Shown: positions 55,346 to 62,836 of the stretch, one piece after another
How the letters are laid out: every line of letters begins with the position of its first letter
How positions within the stretch are numbered: position 1 is the stretch's first letter
Assembly: GCA_045430285.1 (NCBI GenBank)
Contig: JAILXV010000006.1
Location: 62,001-126,000 of the forward strand
Direction: 5' to 3'
Length of the DNA stretch: 64,000 nucleotides
From: Agarilytica sp045430285
Lineage (GTDB): Bacteria > Pseudomonadota > Gammaproteobacteria > Pseudomonadales > Cellvibrionaceae
Program-made: the position numbers and the translations under genes
The notes under the pieces: generated by a model
What the model was told of the DNA's origin: nothing
Seen by the model: the letters and a program-made list of their open reading frames with translations, nothing else
The model's database searches: none

Positions 55346-55458
55346 CGATATTCCATATTTACATAGAGTACAGGTCTATAAGGTTATGCATAGCTTAGCC
55401 ATAACGCCAATTTATCTTGGCTTTTAATGATATGGAACAACGTGGCTATTGAATAATA

Positions 55459-56667
55459 TCAAAACGAATTTGATCTACCATTAAGACCCAAAGGCGAAAG
55501 ATCCGAAACCTGACGCCCTTGTTTTTGTAAGAAAGTATCCACCCGTAACTTGGCGTTCTCACGAATATCCATATAGAAAAGGGAATAATCCAGTAGATGA
55601 TAGTTCCCTTCATCCAATCCCCTGCCTAGCCTCCCGAAGGGCGTACCATCCTGATCCGAGACAAAAAGAACACCATTCTTACACTGTGCGCTTAAAGACG
55701 CACTTAATGGCGCACCCAAAGGAGATAACTCGACTCCCATAGCGGTATCTGGCCCAGACATCGCGCCGTTAAACTTCCCTGAAGGAACAACGCCACCACG
55801 ATGAAGATCTTTATTGGCCAAGCCACCGTTTACTCGCCACGAAAGCGGGTTAACACATACTCGGTCAGCGCGTTTTGAAAAATTTCGGTCGATCGCAGAA
55901 TCACTATAGGTATCCCAGTGAATCATGCAATTTAAATCCGCATCGCTTTCACATACATCAACGTCCTGCATACCACTGATTGAGATATTTTTTATCTGCG
56001 CACCGATAGCATATGCCGCGACCATTTGCTTGGCCAAGGGCGTTCCATCAATCACTTTTTGGATTAGACTCACCGCATGAACAGAACCCTGACTGTGACT
56101 AGCAATAACGAACGGGCGACCATTATTGTAATGCTCTAAATAATATTTGAATGCTTGTTCAACATCTTGATATGCAACGTCAAGAATTTCCGCGCGGGTT
56201 TTTTCTCTAGCTAAAAAAGCAAAAAATAATGCTTGGCGATAACGCGGTGCATAAACATTACAACACCCGTTATATGCGCTCGCCTGATTCGCCATCATCC
56301 AATGCGTATTTTCTTCCGTGCCGGATTCTTTTTCCATAGAATAAGTCCAGCTCTGTCCTGCTAGGTATCCGGTTGGATGAATAAAAAATACATCCGCCGG
56401 TGCCCCCCCTTGAGGCTGAAAATCCACAACACCATTAGGTACTCTATCAGCGTAATCTTGTTTGTTTGGTAACGCGGCCCAATTTTCATCTAAAGCATAA
56501 TCTGGCGCTGGCACGGATGTGGCTGGGTCGAAAGGTAAAGCAGGGCGGTGAATAAAACTTGTTACAAAAATTTTCAGTATTTTTCCATTCCCCGTGACAT
56601 ACACCCCCACCAACGCGGCACCAATAAACACCGAAAGCGCTAAGCTCCCTCTTAATATCCACTTCAT
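55459..56667 (-). CDS. DUF3089 alpha/beta-hydrolase-like protein
   Basis: I chose the ATG at 56667 (MKWILRGSL), because GGAG lies nine bases upstream; another ATG five codons earlier (56682) is weaker. The 402-residue product has an N-terminal membrane anchor or signal (LALSVFIGAALVGVYV). DUF3089 features are ADVFFIHPTGYL, a nucleophile elbow IASHSQGSVHA (Ser in S-x-S-x-G form) and NVYAPRYRQALFFA. The C-terminal His is not obvious. The family is alpha/beta-hydrolase-like with unknown substrates. It follows the DUF1579-like gene on the same strand, 86 bases downstream, perhaps in one operon. Confidence 0.85.
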   Translation of the reverse strand: MKWILRGSLALSVFIGAALVGVYVTGNGKILKIFVTSFIHRPALPFDPATSVPAPDYALDENWAALPNKQDYADRVPNGVVDFQPQGGAPADVFFIHPTGYLAGQSWTYSMEKESGTEENTHWMMANQASAYNGCCNVYAPRYRQALFFAFLAREKTRAEILDVAYQDVEQAFKYYLEHYNNGRPFVIASHSQGSVHAVSLIQKVIDGTPLAKQMVAAYAIGAQIKNISISGMQDVDVCESDADLNCMIHWDTYSDSAIDRNFSKRADRVCVNPLSWRVNGGLANKDLHRGGVVPSGKFNGAMSGPDTAMGVELSPLGAPLSASLSAQCKNGVLFVSDQDGTPFGRLGRGLDEGNYHLLDYSLFYMDIRENAKLRVDTFLQKQGRQVSDLSPLGLNGRSNSF

Positions 56668-56753
56668 CTTTACATTCTCCATTTCCGTGTTAAAACGGTT
56701 TATTGCTATACATATTCGAACCCAGACTCAGTGAAGCAGAGCACCGGTGTCAT

Positions 56754-57437
56754 TTAATGTGTTAGGGGGTTGTCTTGGCACGTATTATTTCTTTTTTTTG
56801 CTACTAATGCACCAATATTTTTCCAAGACTTACCATCATCGAAACTCATTTTACTTTCCCACTTAAAATAACTTTCAGTAATTTCGTAAAATCTAATCGT
56901 ATTAAGTATTCGCATACCGCTAGGGCTAAGCCCCTCGGCATGCAAGTGCATCTCTTTTCCTACTAAAGTACCATGCCACGACAACATCGACGCTGCGGCT
57001 GTCTGTGCACCAATACCGGCAAACTCCCAGCGATTGGTCACCGGCGAATAAGTGCGCAGCGTAATGTACGATGAAACAGACTCGCCGTTTGGGCTCAAGG
57101 CTCGAAAATCGTCAATTACCATGCGCTTATCGTTTATGTAATTCGCATCCCAAGTCGCGGAATACGAAATCATATGTCCCTGCGGAGATACCTTCGTTGC
57201 CTCTACATCCCAACAACCAATAAGAAATTCAAACTGCAAATACTCAGCGGTATTTGCACCACTGGCATAGGCGGTCACCTCGGGGGGGACTGCCTGATAT
57301 TTCTCTTCGTTGAGCATCGAATTACTTTCTGTTTTATTGCTGGGCATTTCGATCTCTGATCTTCGCCTACTTTCCACTGCACTTAAATCAGCGCTAATCA
57401 ACACCAACCCAAACAGTATCCCTGTAAAACATTTCAT
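56754..57437 (-). CDS. DUF1579-like secreted protein
   Basis: The ATG at 57437 (MKCFTGILFG) has GGAGG five bases upstream; the GTG four codons before is less likely. The 227-residue product has a signal peptide (LFGLVLISADLSA). The body matches DUF1579-type proteins: FEFLIGCWDVEATKVSPQGH, then YITLRTYSPVTNRWEF, MLSWHGTLVGKEMH and FKWESKMSFDDGKSWKNIG. These fold as lipocalin-like barrels and have no known function. It is divergent from a LysR regulator across a region with two dyads. Confidence 0.75.
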   Translation of the reverse strand: MKCFTGILFGLVLISADLSAVESRRRSEIEMPSNKTESNSMLNEEKYQAVPPEVTAYASGANTAEYLQFEFLIGCWDVEATKVSPQGHMISYSATWDANYINDKRMVIDDFRALSPNGESVSSYITLRTYSPVTNRWEFAGIGAQTAAASMLSWHGTLVGKEMHLHAEGLSPSGMRILNTIRFYEITESYFKWESKMSFDDGKSWKNIGALVAKKRNNTCQDNPLTH

Positions 57438-57575
57438 CCCAACCTCCACGCCAAAGACTATCTCAAAAACTATTTAGCAAAACACAATCCGAAAACTAAA
57501 GTATTGATTTACAAGTATTTTTTAAATAACCGCTAACGCTATAAGTGGCGGATTGTACTTTGCCGGACACCTGAT

Positions 57576-57589
57576 GTTCGTTAATGAAC
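57576..57589. promoter_or_regulatory. Imperfect dyad between DUF1579-like gene and LysR
   Basis: GTTC-GTTAAT-GAAC gives complementary GTTC/GAAC half-sites, midway between the two divergent genes. It is a candidate second operator. Confidence 0.3.
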
Positions 57590-57630
57590 GTTTAAACGAC
57601 CCCATCCACGGGTTTATGCGCTTTTAGATC

Positions 57631-57648
57631 TGAGTATCATGATACTCA
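57631..57648. promoter_or_regulatory. Perfect 18-bp palindrome before the LysR gene
   Basis: TGAGTATCATGATACTCA is an exact palindrome, 51 bases before the LysR ATG. With its half-sites ATAC/GTAT it is a likely operator for the LysR protein, controlling itself and possibly the divergent pair. Confidence 0.6.
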
Positions 57649-57698
57649 ATTGCACGTTATTGACCAGGCACGCAATCGGCATATATGATATTTGCAAT

Positions 57699-58604
57699 AT
57701 GAATATCAAAGATATCGACCTCAACTTACTCAGCGTGTTTACGGCGGTATACCAAACACAAAACATCTCCCGTGCGGCAGAGCGCCTGGGAATGAGCCAA
57801 CCCGCGACAAGTAACGCCTTAAATCGCTTACGAAAAATACTGCAGGACCCGCTGTTTGTCAGAAATTCACGCGGGGTAACGCCCACTCAACACGCAAAAG
57901 AACTTGCGCCGACGCTGACCCAAGCGCTGGACCTTATTCAAAATTGCTTAAATGAAAAAACCGATTTTAATTACGCCACCGCTGAACGTGAATTCAATAT
58001 TGCGATGAGTGACTACTGTGAGTTTTTGCTCATGCCTCGCGTCATCGATTGGCTCAGTAAGTTTGCGCCAGGAGTACGTATTAACGTCTGGCCGATTGAA
58101 GGGGGAGATACAAACGAAGCCTTCATTCACGAGAAGCTTGATCTCGCGCTTGGGAATATTCCTTACCTTATTGAAAACTATCGAATGCAAGGACTGTTTG
58201 ACGAAGACTTTACGCCGATAATGCGCGTGGGACATCCCCGCGGGAACGACGATCTAACATTGGAAGAATTTGTCTCCCTGCCTCACGCCATATTTACACC
58301 AAGGTATCACCATAAAGATATGGCTTCACGCCCAGCTGCGGACAAAGAATGGCAACATCAAGCTGCACTACAAGTGCCCAACTTTATGTCTCTGGTCGCA
58401 ATTGTATCCCAGAGTGATTTAGTTGCTGCTGCTCCGCTACGATCAATAAACGCTTTCAGAGAAATATATCCAGTAAAAACCATTTCTCTTCCTGTCGAAT
58501 TTCCTCGCGTTAAAATCTACCAATACTGGCATGAAACGAAACACAACGATCCTAGCCTAAAATGGCTACGCGACCTTATATTTAAATTCTGTCAAAACTT
58601 TTAG
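57699..58604 (+). CDS. LysR-family transcriptional regulator
   Basis: I used the ATG at 57699 (MNIKDIDLNLLSVF), which gives the standard N terminus; an ATG 60 bases earlier adds a non-family extension. The 301-residue protein has the LysR HTH (QNISRAAERLGMSQPATSNAL, positions 22-42 of the chain), a linker helix and an effector-binding domain. It resembles the NodD/PcpR branch. It faces the DUF1579-like and DUF3089 genes across 261 bases with an exact palindrome, so it probably controls those two. The effector is unknown. Confidence 0.88.
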   Translation: MNIKDIDLNLLSVFTAVYQTQNISRAAERLGMSQPATSNALNRLRKILQDPLFVRNSRGVTPTQHAKELAPTLTQALDLIQNCLNEKTDFNYATAEREFNIAMSDYCEFLLMPRVIDWLSKFAPGVRINVWPIEGGDTNEAFIHEKLDLALGNIPYLIENYRMQGLFDEDFTPIMRVGHPRGNDDLTLEEFVSLPHAIFTPRYHHKDMASRPAADKEWQHQAALQVPNFMSLVAIVSQSDLVAAAPLRSINAFREIYPVKTISLPVEFPRVKIYQYWHETKHNDPSLKWLRDLIFKFCQNF

Positions 58605-58655
58605 TGTCTCACAACACGACACTTCGAAGCGAGGCCACAGAGCGACACCCCAAAA

Positions 58656-59810
58656 TTATGGTGCCGCTTCATATTCAATCTCAGACAATTCTTTCGCCAT
58701 GCCCGACGATAGATAACCAAAATATTTTTTTCGTTTCTGCTCATTATCTGAAAAATGGGATTCAAAGAAACTTAGCGAAGAAACTTTTACAAGCATTAAT
58801 TGGCGCAATATATTCAACGATGGTGGAAGCGGTTTAGGAAAACAATCCTCACCGGCATTCGGATCTATGGCAATACCCATACTATCATCTAGTAAATCTT
58901 GAAATGGAACCACTTCATCGTGCACAGGTTTCTTTTCAATAAGCTTACAAAAGAAATTATCTGGATTTTTCCTCCAACGTAATATTTTACTGGCTCCAGA
59001 AAAGCCTGCGTGAGAACCTCCTTTGATTGTCACCAGGTGCACATCTTTAATTCTGTCTAATACGGGCCGCGCCTCGTTTTGGTAGTTCACCATCGCGTCG
59101 ATATCACCGGCAATCATCATAAAAGGTTTTCTTTGATCGCCAAAAAAACTTTCTTGGAATATCCCGACACCCCCAGCAGCAGAAACAAACGCTTTTATCC
59201 GAGAATCTTGATACTTCGGATGGTACGCTAATAAAACAGCCGTCATCCCACCAAGGGACATCCCCATCATTCCGATCCGGCTTGCATCGATTCTCCCTTC
59301 AAACATATGAGCAGAAGTAATAGACCAACCTAATACTGTATCAATTAAAAAACTTATATCACCAGGCTGCTGGGCGAAATCAAGAACGTTGGGACCACCT
59401 TCAGCATTTAAATGAGATAGCGGAAAATTCGGTGAGACTACGATGTAGCCATGACTTGCAAGGTGACGACCAACAGGTTCACCACCTTCTTTTTTAGATG
59501 AAAATCCATGTCCATACAATACCAGCGGGTGCAACCCTTTCGCTACACCGCCATCATCCTTCGGATACCAAATAACAGTCTCTATCGTTCGGCTCGGTTT
59601 GCTCGGAATGTCATTATTAGCCATTGTTATTCGAGTCTCATCTACCAACTCTATTTGATATTCTCCTACCGGAAAGGGGCCTTGCTTCAAAATTTGCTCA
59701 CTCTGTGAACCAGGAGCAAACGGTTCTGCTTGTTTCCCCAACAAAAAGACCGCTACCGCAACAACAATAACGACAAGCCCTCCTAACGCCATACGCAACA
59801 ATAAACGCAC
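58656..59810 (-). CDS. Alpha/beta hydrolase, PAF-acetylhydrolase/dienelactone-hydrolase-like
   Basis: A 384-residue protein with an N-terminal membrane anchor or signal (LRMALGGLVVIVVAVAVFLL). The hydrolase core has HPLVLYGHGFSSKKEGGEP (oxyanion segment), YIVVSPNFPLSH and the nucleophile elbow IGMMGMSLGGMTAVLL (GxSxG). A later GDIDAMVNYQNE gives the likely acid, and KGGSHAGFS the catalytic His. The layout is that of lipase-like chlorophyllase/PAF-acetylhydrolase proteins, periplasmic or membrane-bound. It is divergent from a TetR regulator with an inverted repeat in between, which suggests induction by its substrate. Confidence 0.85.
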   Translation of the reverse strand: MRLLLRMALGGLVVIVVAVAVFLLGKQAEPFAPGSQSEQILKQGPFPVGEYQIELVDETRITMANNDIPSKPSRTIETVIWYPKDDGGVAKGLHPLVLYGHGFSSKKEGGEPVGRHLASHGYIVVSPNFPLSHLNAEGGPNVLDFAQQPGDISFLIDTVLGWSITSAHMFEGRIDASRIGMMGMSLGGMTAVLLAYHPKYQDSRIKAFVSAAGGVGIFQESFFGDQRKPFMMIAGDIDAMVNYQNEARPVLDRIKDVHLVTIKGGSHAGFSGASKILRWRKNPDNFFCKLIEKKPVHDEVVPFQDLLDDSMGIAIDPNAGEDCFPKPLPPSLNILRQLMLVKVSSLSFFESHFSDNEQKRKKYFGYLSSGMAKELSEIEYEAAP

Positions 59811-59864
59811 CCTTCACTCCCCTTATTTAAGTATCAATTGTCAACAACACCTCACAAGGATATT

Positions 59865-59897
59865 ATCCGAGTTATCACTCAGGTTTTATACTCGGAT
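59865..59897. promoter_or_regulatory. Inverted repeat between hydrolase and TetR genes
   Basis: ATCCGAGT (59865-59872) and ACTCGGAT (59890-59897) are exact complements 17 bases apart, 10 bases before the TetR ATG. This is a typical place for a TetR operator. Confidence 0.55.
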
Positions 59898-59907
59898 TCT
59901 AAAAGCC

Positions 59908-60537
59908 ATGGCTAAAATGGAAAAAGACCTCTACAAACCCCGAAAAACACCCACCCAGGATCGAGCGATAACAACCTTTAACGCCATTCTCGATGCAGCT
60001 GCTCGGCTTTTGACAACGAAAGGCTACAGCTACGCAAGTACAAACCGCATCGCTGAAGTTGCTGGTGTCAGTATTGGTTCTTTATATGAATACTTCCCAG
60101 GAAAGGAGGCAATATTTTGTGCGATAAGAATGCGTACTGGGCGAGACCTATTTAAACCACGCACACAACAAATTATCGACTCGCGTAATTTGTCTCTCAG
60201 CGAACTCATTAGAAATCTTATCGAAGAAACCATTGAATCAATAATGACTTACCCGGAACTGGAAGCCGCCATTCAAAGTGAGGTCCCTGCCTATATTTTA
60301 AAGGAGCAGACCAAACAACTATTCGACCAAATGACCGTAGTCACGCGTGTATATTTTGAAAATCACCTTGATGAGATTCGCCCCCACGATTTCGATACCG
60401 CTATTTGGCTTGGCTTGAGAGTCCCCGTAATTACAATCACTCACGCATTATTAAATGAGCCTGAACTCTTACGTGAAAAGGTATTCGCTGAAGAGCTTAT
60501 AGATATGATGAGTCGTTTTTGGTTAAAAGATACTTAA
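59908..60537 (+). CDS. TetR-family transcriptional repressor
   Basis: A 209-residue TetR protein. The N-terminal HTH (about 20-65) has AILDAAARLLTTKGYSYAST, then IAEVAGVSIGSLYEYFPGKEAIF, the family hallmark. The all-helical C-terminal ligand domain follows. It lies divergent from the alpha/beta hydrolase with an inverted repeat immediately upstream, so it probably represses both genes until a ligand, perhaps a lipid or ester, binds. The start at 59908 fits the family, though the ribosome site is weak. Confidence 0.9.
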   Translation: MAKMEKDLYKPRKTPTQDRAITTFNAILDAAARLLTTKGYSYASTNRIAEVAGVSIGSLYEYFPGKEAIFCAIRMRTGRDLFKPRTQQIIDSRNLSLSELIRNLIEETIESIMTYPELEAAIQSEVPAYILKEQTKQLFDQMTVVTRVYFENHLDEIRPHDFDTAIWLGLRVPVITITHALLNEPELLREKVFAEELIDMMSRFWLKDT

Positions 60538-60651
60538 GATATTCACTTACACATGCCATTTCCGACCGACTCAGCTTCCTGCTGTGCCGGAAATATTTCG
60601 TCCTTGCCTTACCGTTGCTGTCCCGCAACTATTCCAGTCCTATCCTTATAC

Positions 60652-60690
60652 TCCTTGTCTACGATCCTTGTCTACGATCCTTGTTTACGA
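60652..60690 (+). repeat. Three tandem 13-bp repeats
   Basis: TCCTTGTCTACGA occurs twice exactly and once with C to T, then a broken fourth unit. It lies 48 bases before the (TCCTTTG) array and shares its TCCTT start. Confidence 0.8.
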
Positions 60691-60738
60691 TCCTTCGTAA
60701 ATAAATCCCTCTATTTCCTACTCGTCCTGAAAACACAG

Positions 60739-60815
60739 TCCTTTGTCCTTTGTCCTTTGTCCTTTGTCCTTTGTCCTTTGTCCTTTGTCCTTTGTCCTTT
60801 GTCCTTTGTCCTTTA
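60739..60815 (+). repeat. (TCCTTTG)10 tandem array
   Basis: Ten exact copies of TCCTTTG plus an eleventh (TCCTTTA) lie in a pyrimidine-rich stretch. The unit of 7 bases shifts all frames in turn, so it is not a coding repeat. Further TCCTTT words follow to about 60860. Confidence 0.95.
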
Positions 60816-61623
60816 GGTAATGCTATTCCTGAATCCTTTTATCCTTTTCATCTAATCCCTTTCCTTCGTTGTATTCCGTATTCTGACTCCGTTCAGTTCC
60901 TGATCCATTTCCTCTTGTCTTGCTAGTCAGTTTAGAGAATTCACGTTTCATGTCCATTACAAACCATTACAGAATCTCGTGTAATTCGCCCGCGGTCTCG
61001 TTCTCAGCGGACCAAAAGGTGATCTACTTCACAATATCCCGCAGCTTCAAAGCTGAGTTAACACAACCCGCACCGCTGGTAGTTCGTGAGTTTCTACCAC
61101 TTTTAGCATCGAGTTTTTAATAAACTCAGGGCGCAGCTAAACAGTTGTTGAAAAAATAACAGGTATCTCAGGTGCAGTCAGAATAAACACTGATCAGTGC
61201 TCGCCTTTGATCCAGTTACCAAAAGTGACTGATCAGACGAATATAAAGCTTGGGCCTTTTGGATATCGTTTTAATCGAAACCGTATCATTCACCCAAATT
61301 ATTTTTCAATTTTCCCTAACGATAAAATTAACAACTCGCCTTTTAATGTGTGACCCACTCGACGGTTTACGCTCATTACGCTATGAAAATGCTGACACAA
61401 AAAATATTTTTCAATTTTGAGGTGCCCTTTTTCACTTAAGCTCGTCTCCCTTAAACGGATATAACAATAAAAGTCGTATTTCGGATCTACCGATTCTGCA
61501 GGTTAACCTGCTCTATGCTGTACCACAGACAAACGCAACCCGTGGTCAAAGCAAGAAATCCCAAGGGAGAACGGCCAGAACTTCAGGAATACAAATAGTC
61601 ATATTAGCAACCGAGCAGTCGTT
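60816..61623. other. Long gene-poor region upstream of the XRE-LuxR gene
   Basis: No convincing gene. A frame from ATG 60950 to 61120 (56 codons) has no ribosome site or family. CTGATCAG occurs twice (61190-61197, inside CACTGATCAGTG, and 61229-61236), 39 bases apart. ATTTTTCAATTTT occurs at 61301-61313 and 61406-61418. These are candidate control sites for the downstream regulator. The stretch from 60538 to 60651 is likewise without a gene. Confidence 0.4.
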
Positions 61624-62676
61624 ATGAATATGCAATGTATTGAAGCAGCAAACTTTGGTGCGCGACTTAAAAACGCACTCACGAATAAACGGAAGAGCCA
61701 ATCATGGCTAGCCAAGGAAATGGGTGTGTCTTCTGCGGCCGTGAACAAATGGACAAAAGCACAGGAAATGGGAGGAATCTCAGCAGAAAACCTCAGCAAG
61801 CTCACTCGCGTACTCGAATTTGATTTTGTTTCCGGTGACTCCATTACCAATCATAATATTTATGATGAGTGCTTAAAATTTAAAACCCGTTTGCTCGCCG
61901 CAAAAAATGATTCTGCATTATTCGCACAACTTATTAGCGAGTTTATTCGCGAGCTTGGCTACTCTCACTATGTCTTTATGCAGCATTACAAAGGGCATTT
62001 TATGGAAGCGCCGCCCGTGCTGGTGATGACAGATGTCGATGAAGATTGGCGCAAACACTACCGTGAAACCGGTTACGCCGAAAACGATCCCACATGGAAA
62101 TACTGTCAAGAACATGTCGAACCCATATTGAGCCAAGACCTAATCCCCTATGCTGATGCCATCGGGTGTGATTTTATGCCGCAAATGTTCAGTGATTTTC
62201 GAAAATATGGATACCTCGATCATATCGTTGTTCCCATCCATGGGCCAAGCTGGCAAGGCAGTATGGTCTTAATAATAGACGACTTAGACAATCGTCCAGC
62301 ACTGACAAAAATGCTCCCCTTTGTCATGACCGTTATGTTCTACATTCATGCCGCCGCCAACGAAATGTTTGAAGAAGCCAATGGGCAGTTACTCCGCCCT
62401 TACCTCGACGAGAAAGAAAAAGAGCTGGTGGCCGCTCTTTTGGGTGGCACGCCAGACCATAAAATTGCGGAGAACATGCATCTTGCCGTGGACACGGTAC
62501 GCTACCGCTTAGCTAAGATTCAGAAAAAACTACGTGTCGTTAACCGCCAACAGCTTGCGCTCAGTATTGCCGCACAAGGGATAACAACAAGCGAGAATCA
62601 GACGTTTAAAGCTTACTCGTCACCTTTTCCCATATCAGGCCAAATCTCAATCAAATCTTTTGATGAAATAGCCTGA
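61624..62676 (+). CDS. XRE-LuxR fusion regulator (orphan quorum-sensing-type receptor)
   Basis: A 350-residue regulator with three parts. Residues 8-70 are a Cro/CI-type HTH (FGARLKNALTNKRKSQSWLA, then MGVSSAAVNKWTKAQEMGG). Residues 85-255 match the LuxR autoinducer-binding domain, including DWRKHYRETGYAENDPTWKY with the Asp-Pro of the acyl-homoserine-lactone pocket, and WQGSMVLIIDD. Residues 265-335 are a LuxR-type HTH (LDEKEKELVAALLGGTPDHK, then IAENMHLAVDTVRYRLAKIQ). No luxI-type synthase is in the window, so it would be a LuxR solo answering outside or internal ligands. Two DNA-binding domains in one LuxR protein are uncommon. The ATG at 61624 covers the whole HTH. Confidence 0.88.
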   Translation: MNMQCIEAANFGARLKNALTNKRKSQSWLAKEMGVSSAAVNKWTKAQEMGGISAENLSKLTRVLEFDFVSGDSITNHNIYDECLKFKTRLLAAKNDSALFAQLISEFIRELGYSHYVFMQHYKGHFMEAPPVLVMTDVDEDWRKHYRETGYAENDPTWKYCQEHVEPILSQDLIPYADAIGCDFMPQMFSDFRKYGYLDHIVVPIHGPSWQGSMVLIIDDLDNRPALTKMLPFVMTVMFYIHAAANEMFEEANGQLLRPYLDEKEKELVAALLGGTPDHKIAENMHLAVDTVRYRLAKIQKKLRVVNRQQLALSIAAQGITTSENQTFKAYSSPFPISGQISIKSFDEIA

Positions 62677-62698
62677 GACAGGAAGTGCGATTAGCAAA

Positions 62699-62729
62699 GT
62701 ATCAGCGGATTATTCATATCCGCTGATAC
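62699..62729. promoter_or_regulatory. Perfect 12-bp-stem dyad between XRE-LuxR and FHA genes
   Basis: GTATCAGCGGAT and ATCCGCTGATAC are exact complements around a 7-base loop. It lies 22 bases after the XRE-LuxR stop and 108 before the FHA gene. No T run follows, so it may be an operator for one of the two regulators, or an RNA hairpin. Confidence 0.6.
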
Positions 62730-62836
62730 ACAAGCCCGTGCTCATCCTGTCCACGCATCATTATTTACCTATATCTAGCACAGCGAAATAGTAACAAGAT
62801 CTTCCTGATTTACGCATTTAGCTCTACAATCAGCAC

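Noticed and set aside
58604..58837. 77-codon plus-strand frame after the LysR gene
   Set aside because: It runs antisense through the hydrolase 3' end and has no own signals.
60553..60816. Repetitive open frame through the TCCTTTG array (LSFVLCP-type repeat)
   Set aside because: A 7-base unit stays open by chance in this frame; there is no ribosome site and the repeat peptide has no family.
60950..61120. 56-codon frame beginning MSITNHYRISCNS
   Set aside because: No ribosome site, no recognisable family, and it lies in a gene-poor region; kept only as a remark in the intergenic entry.
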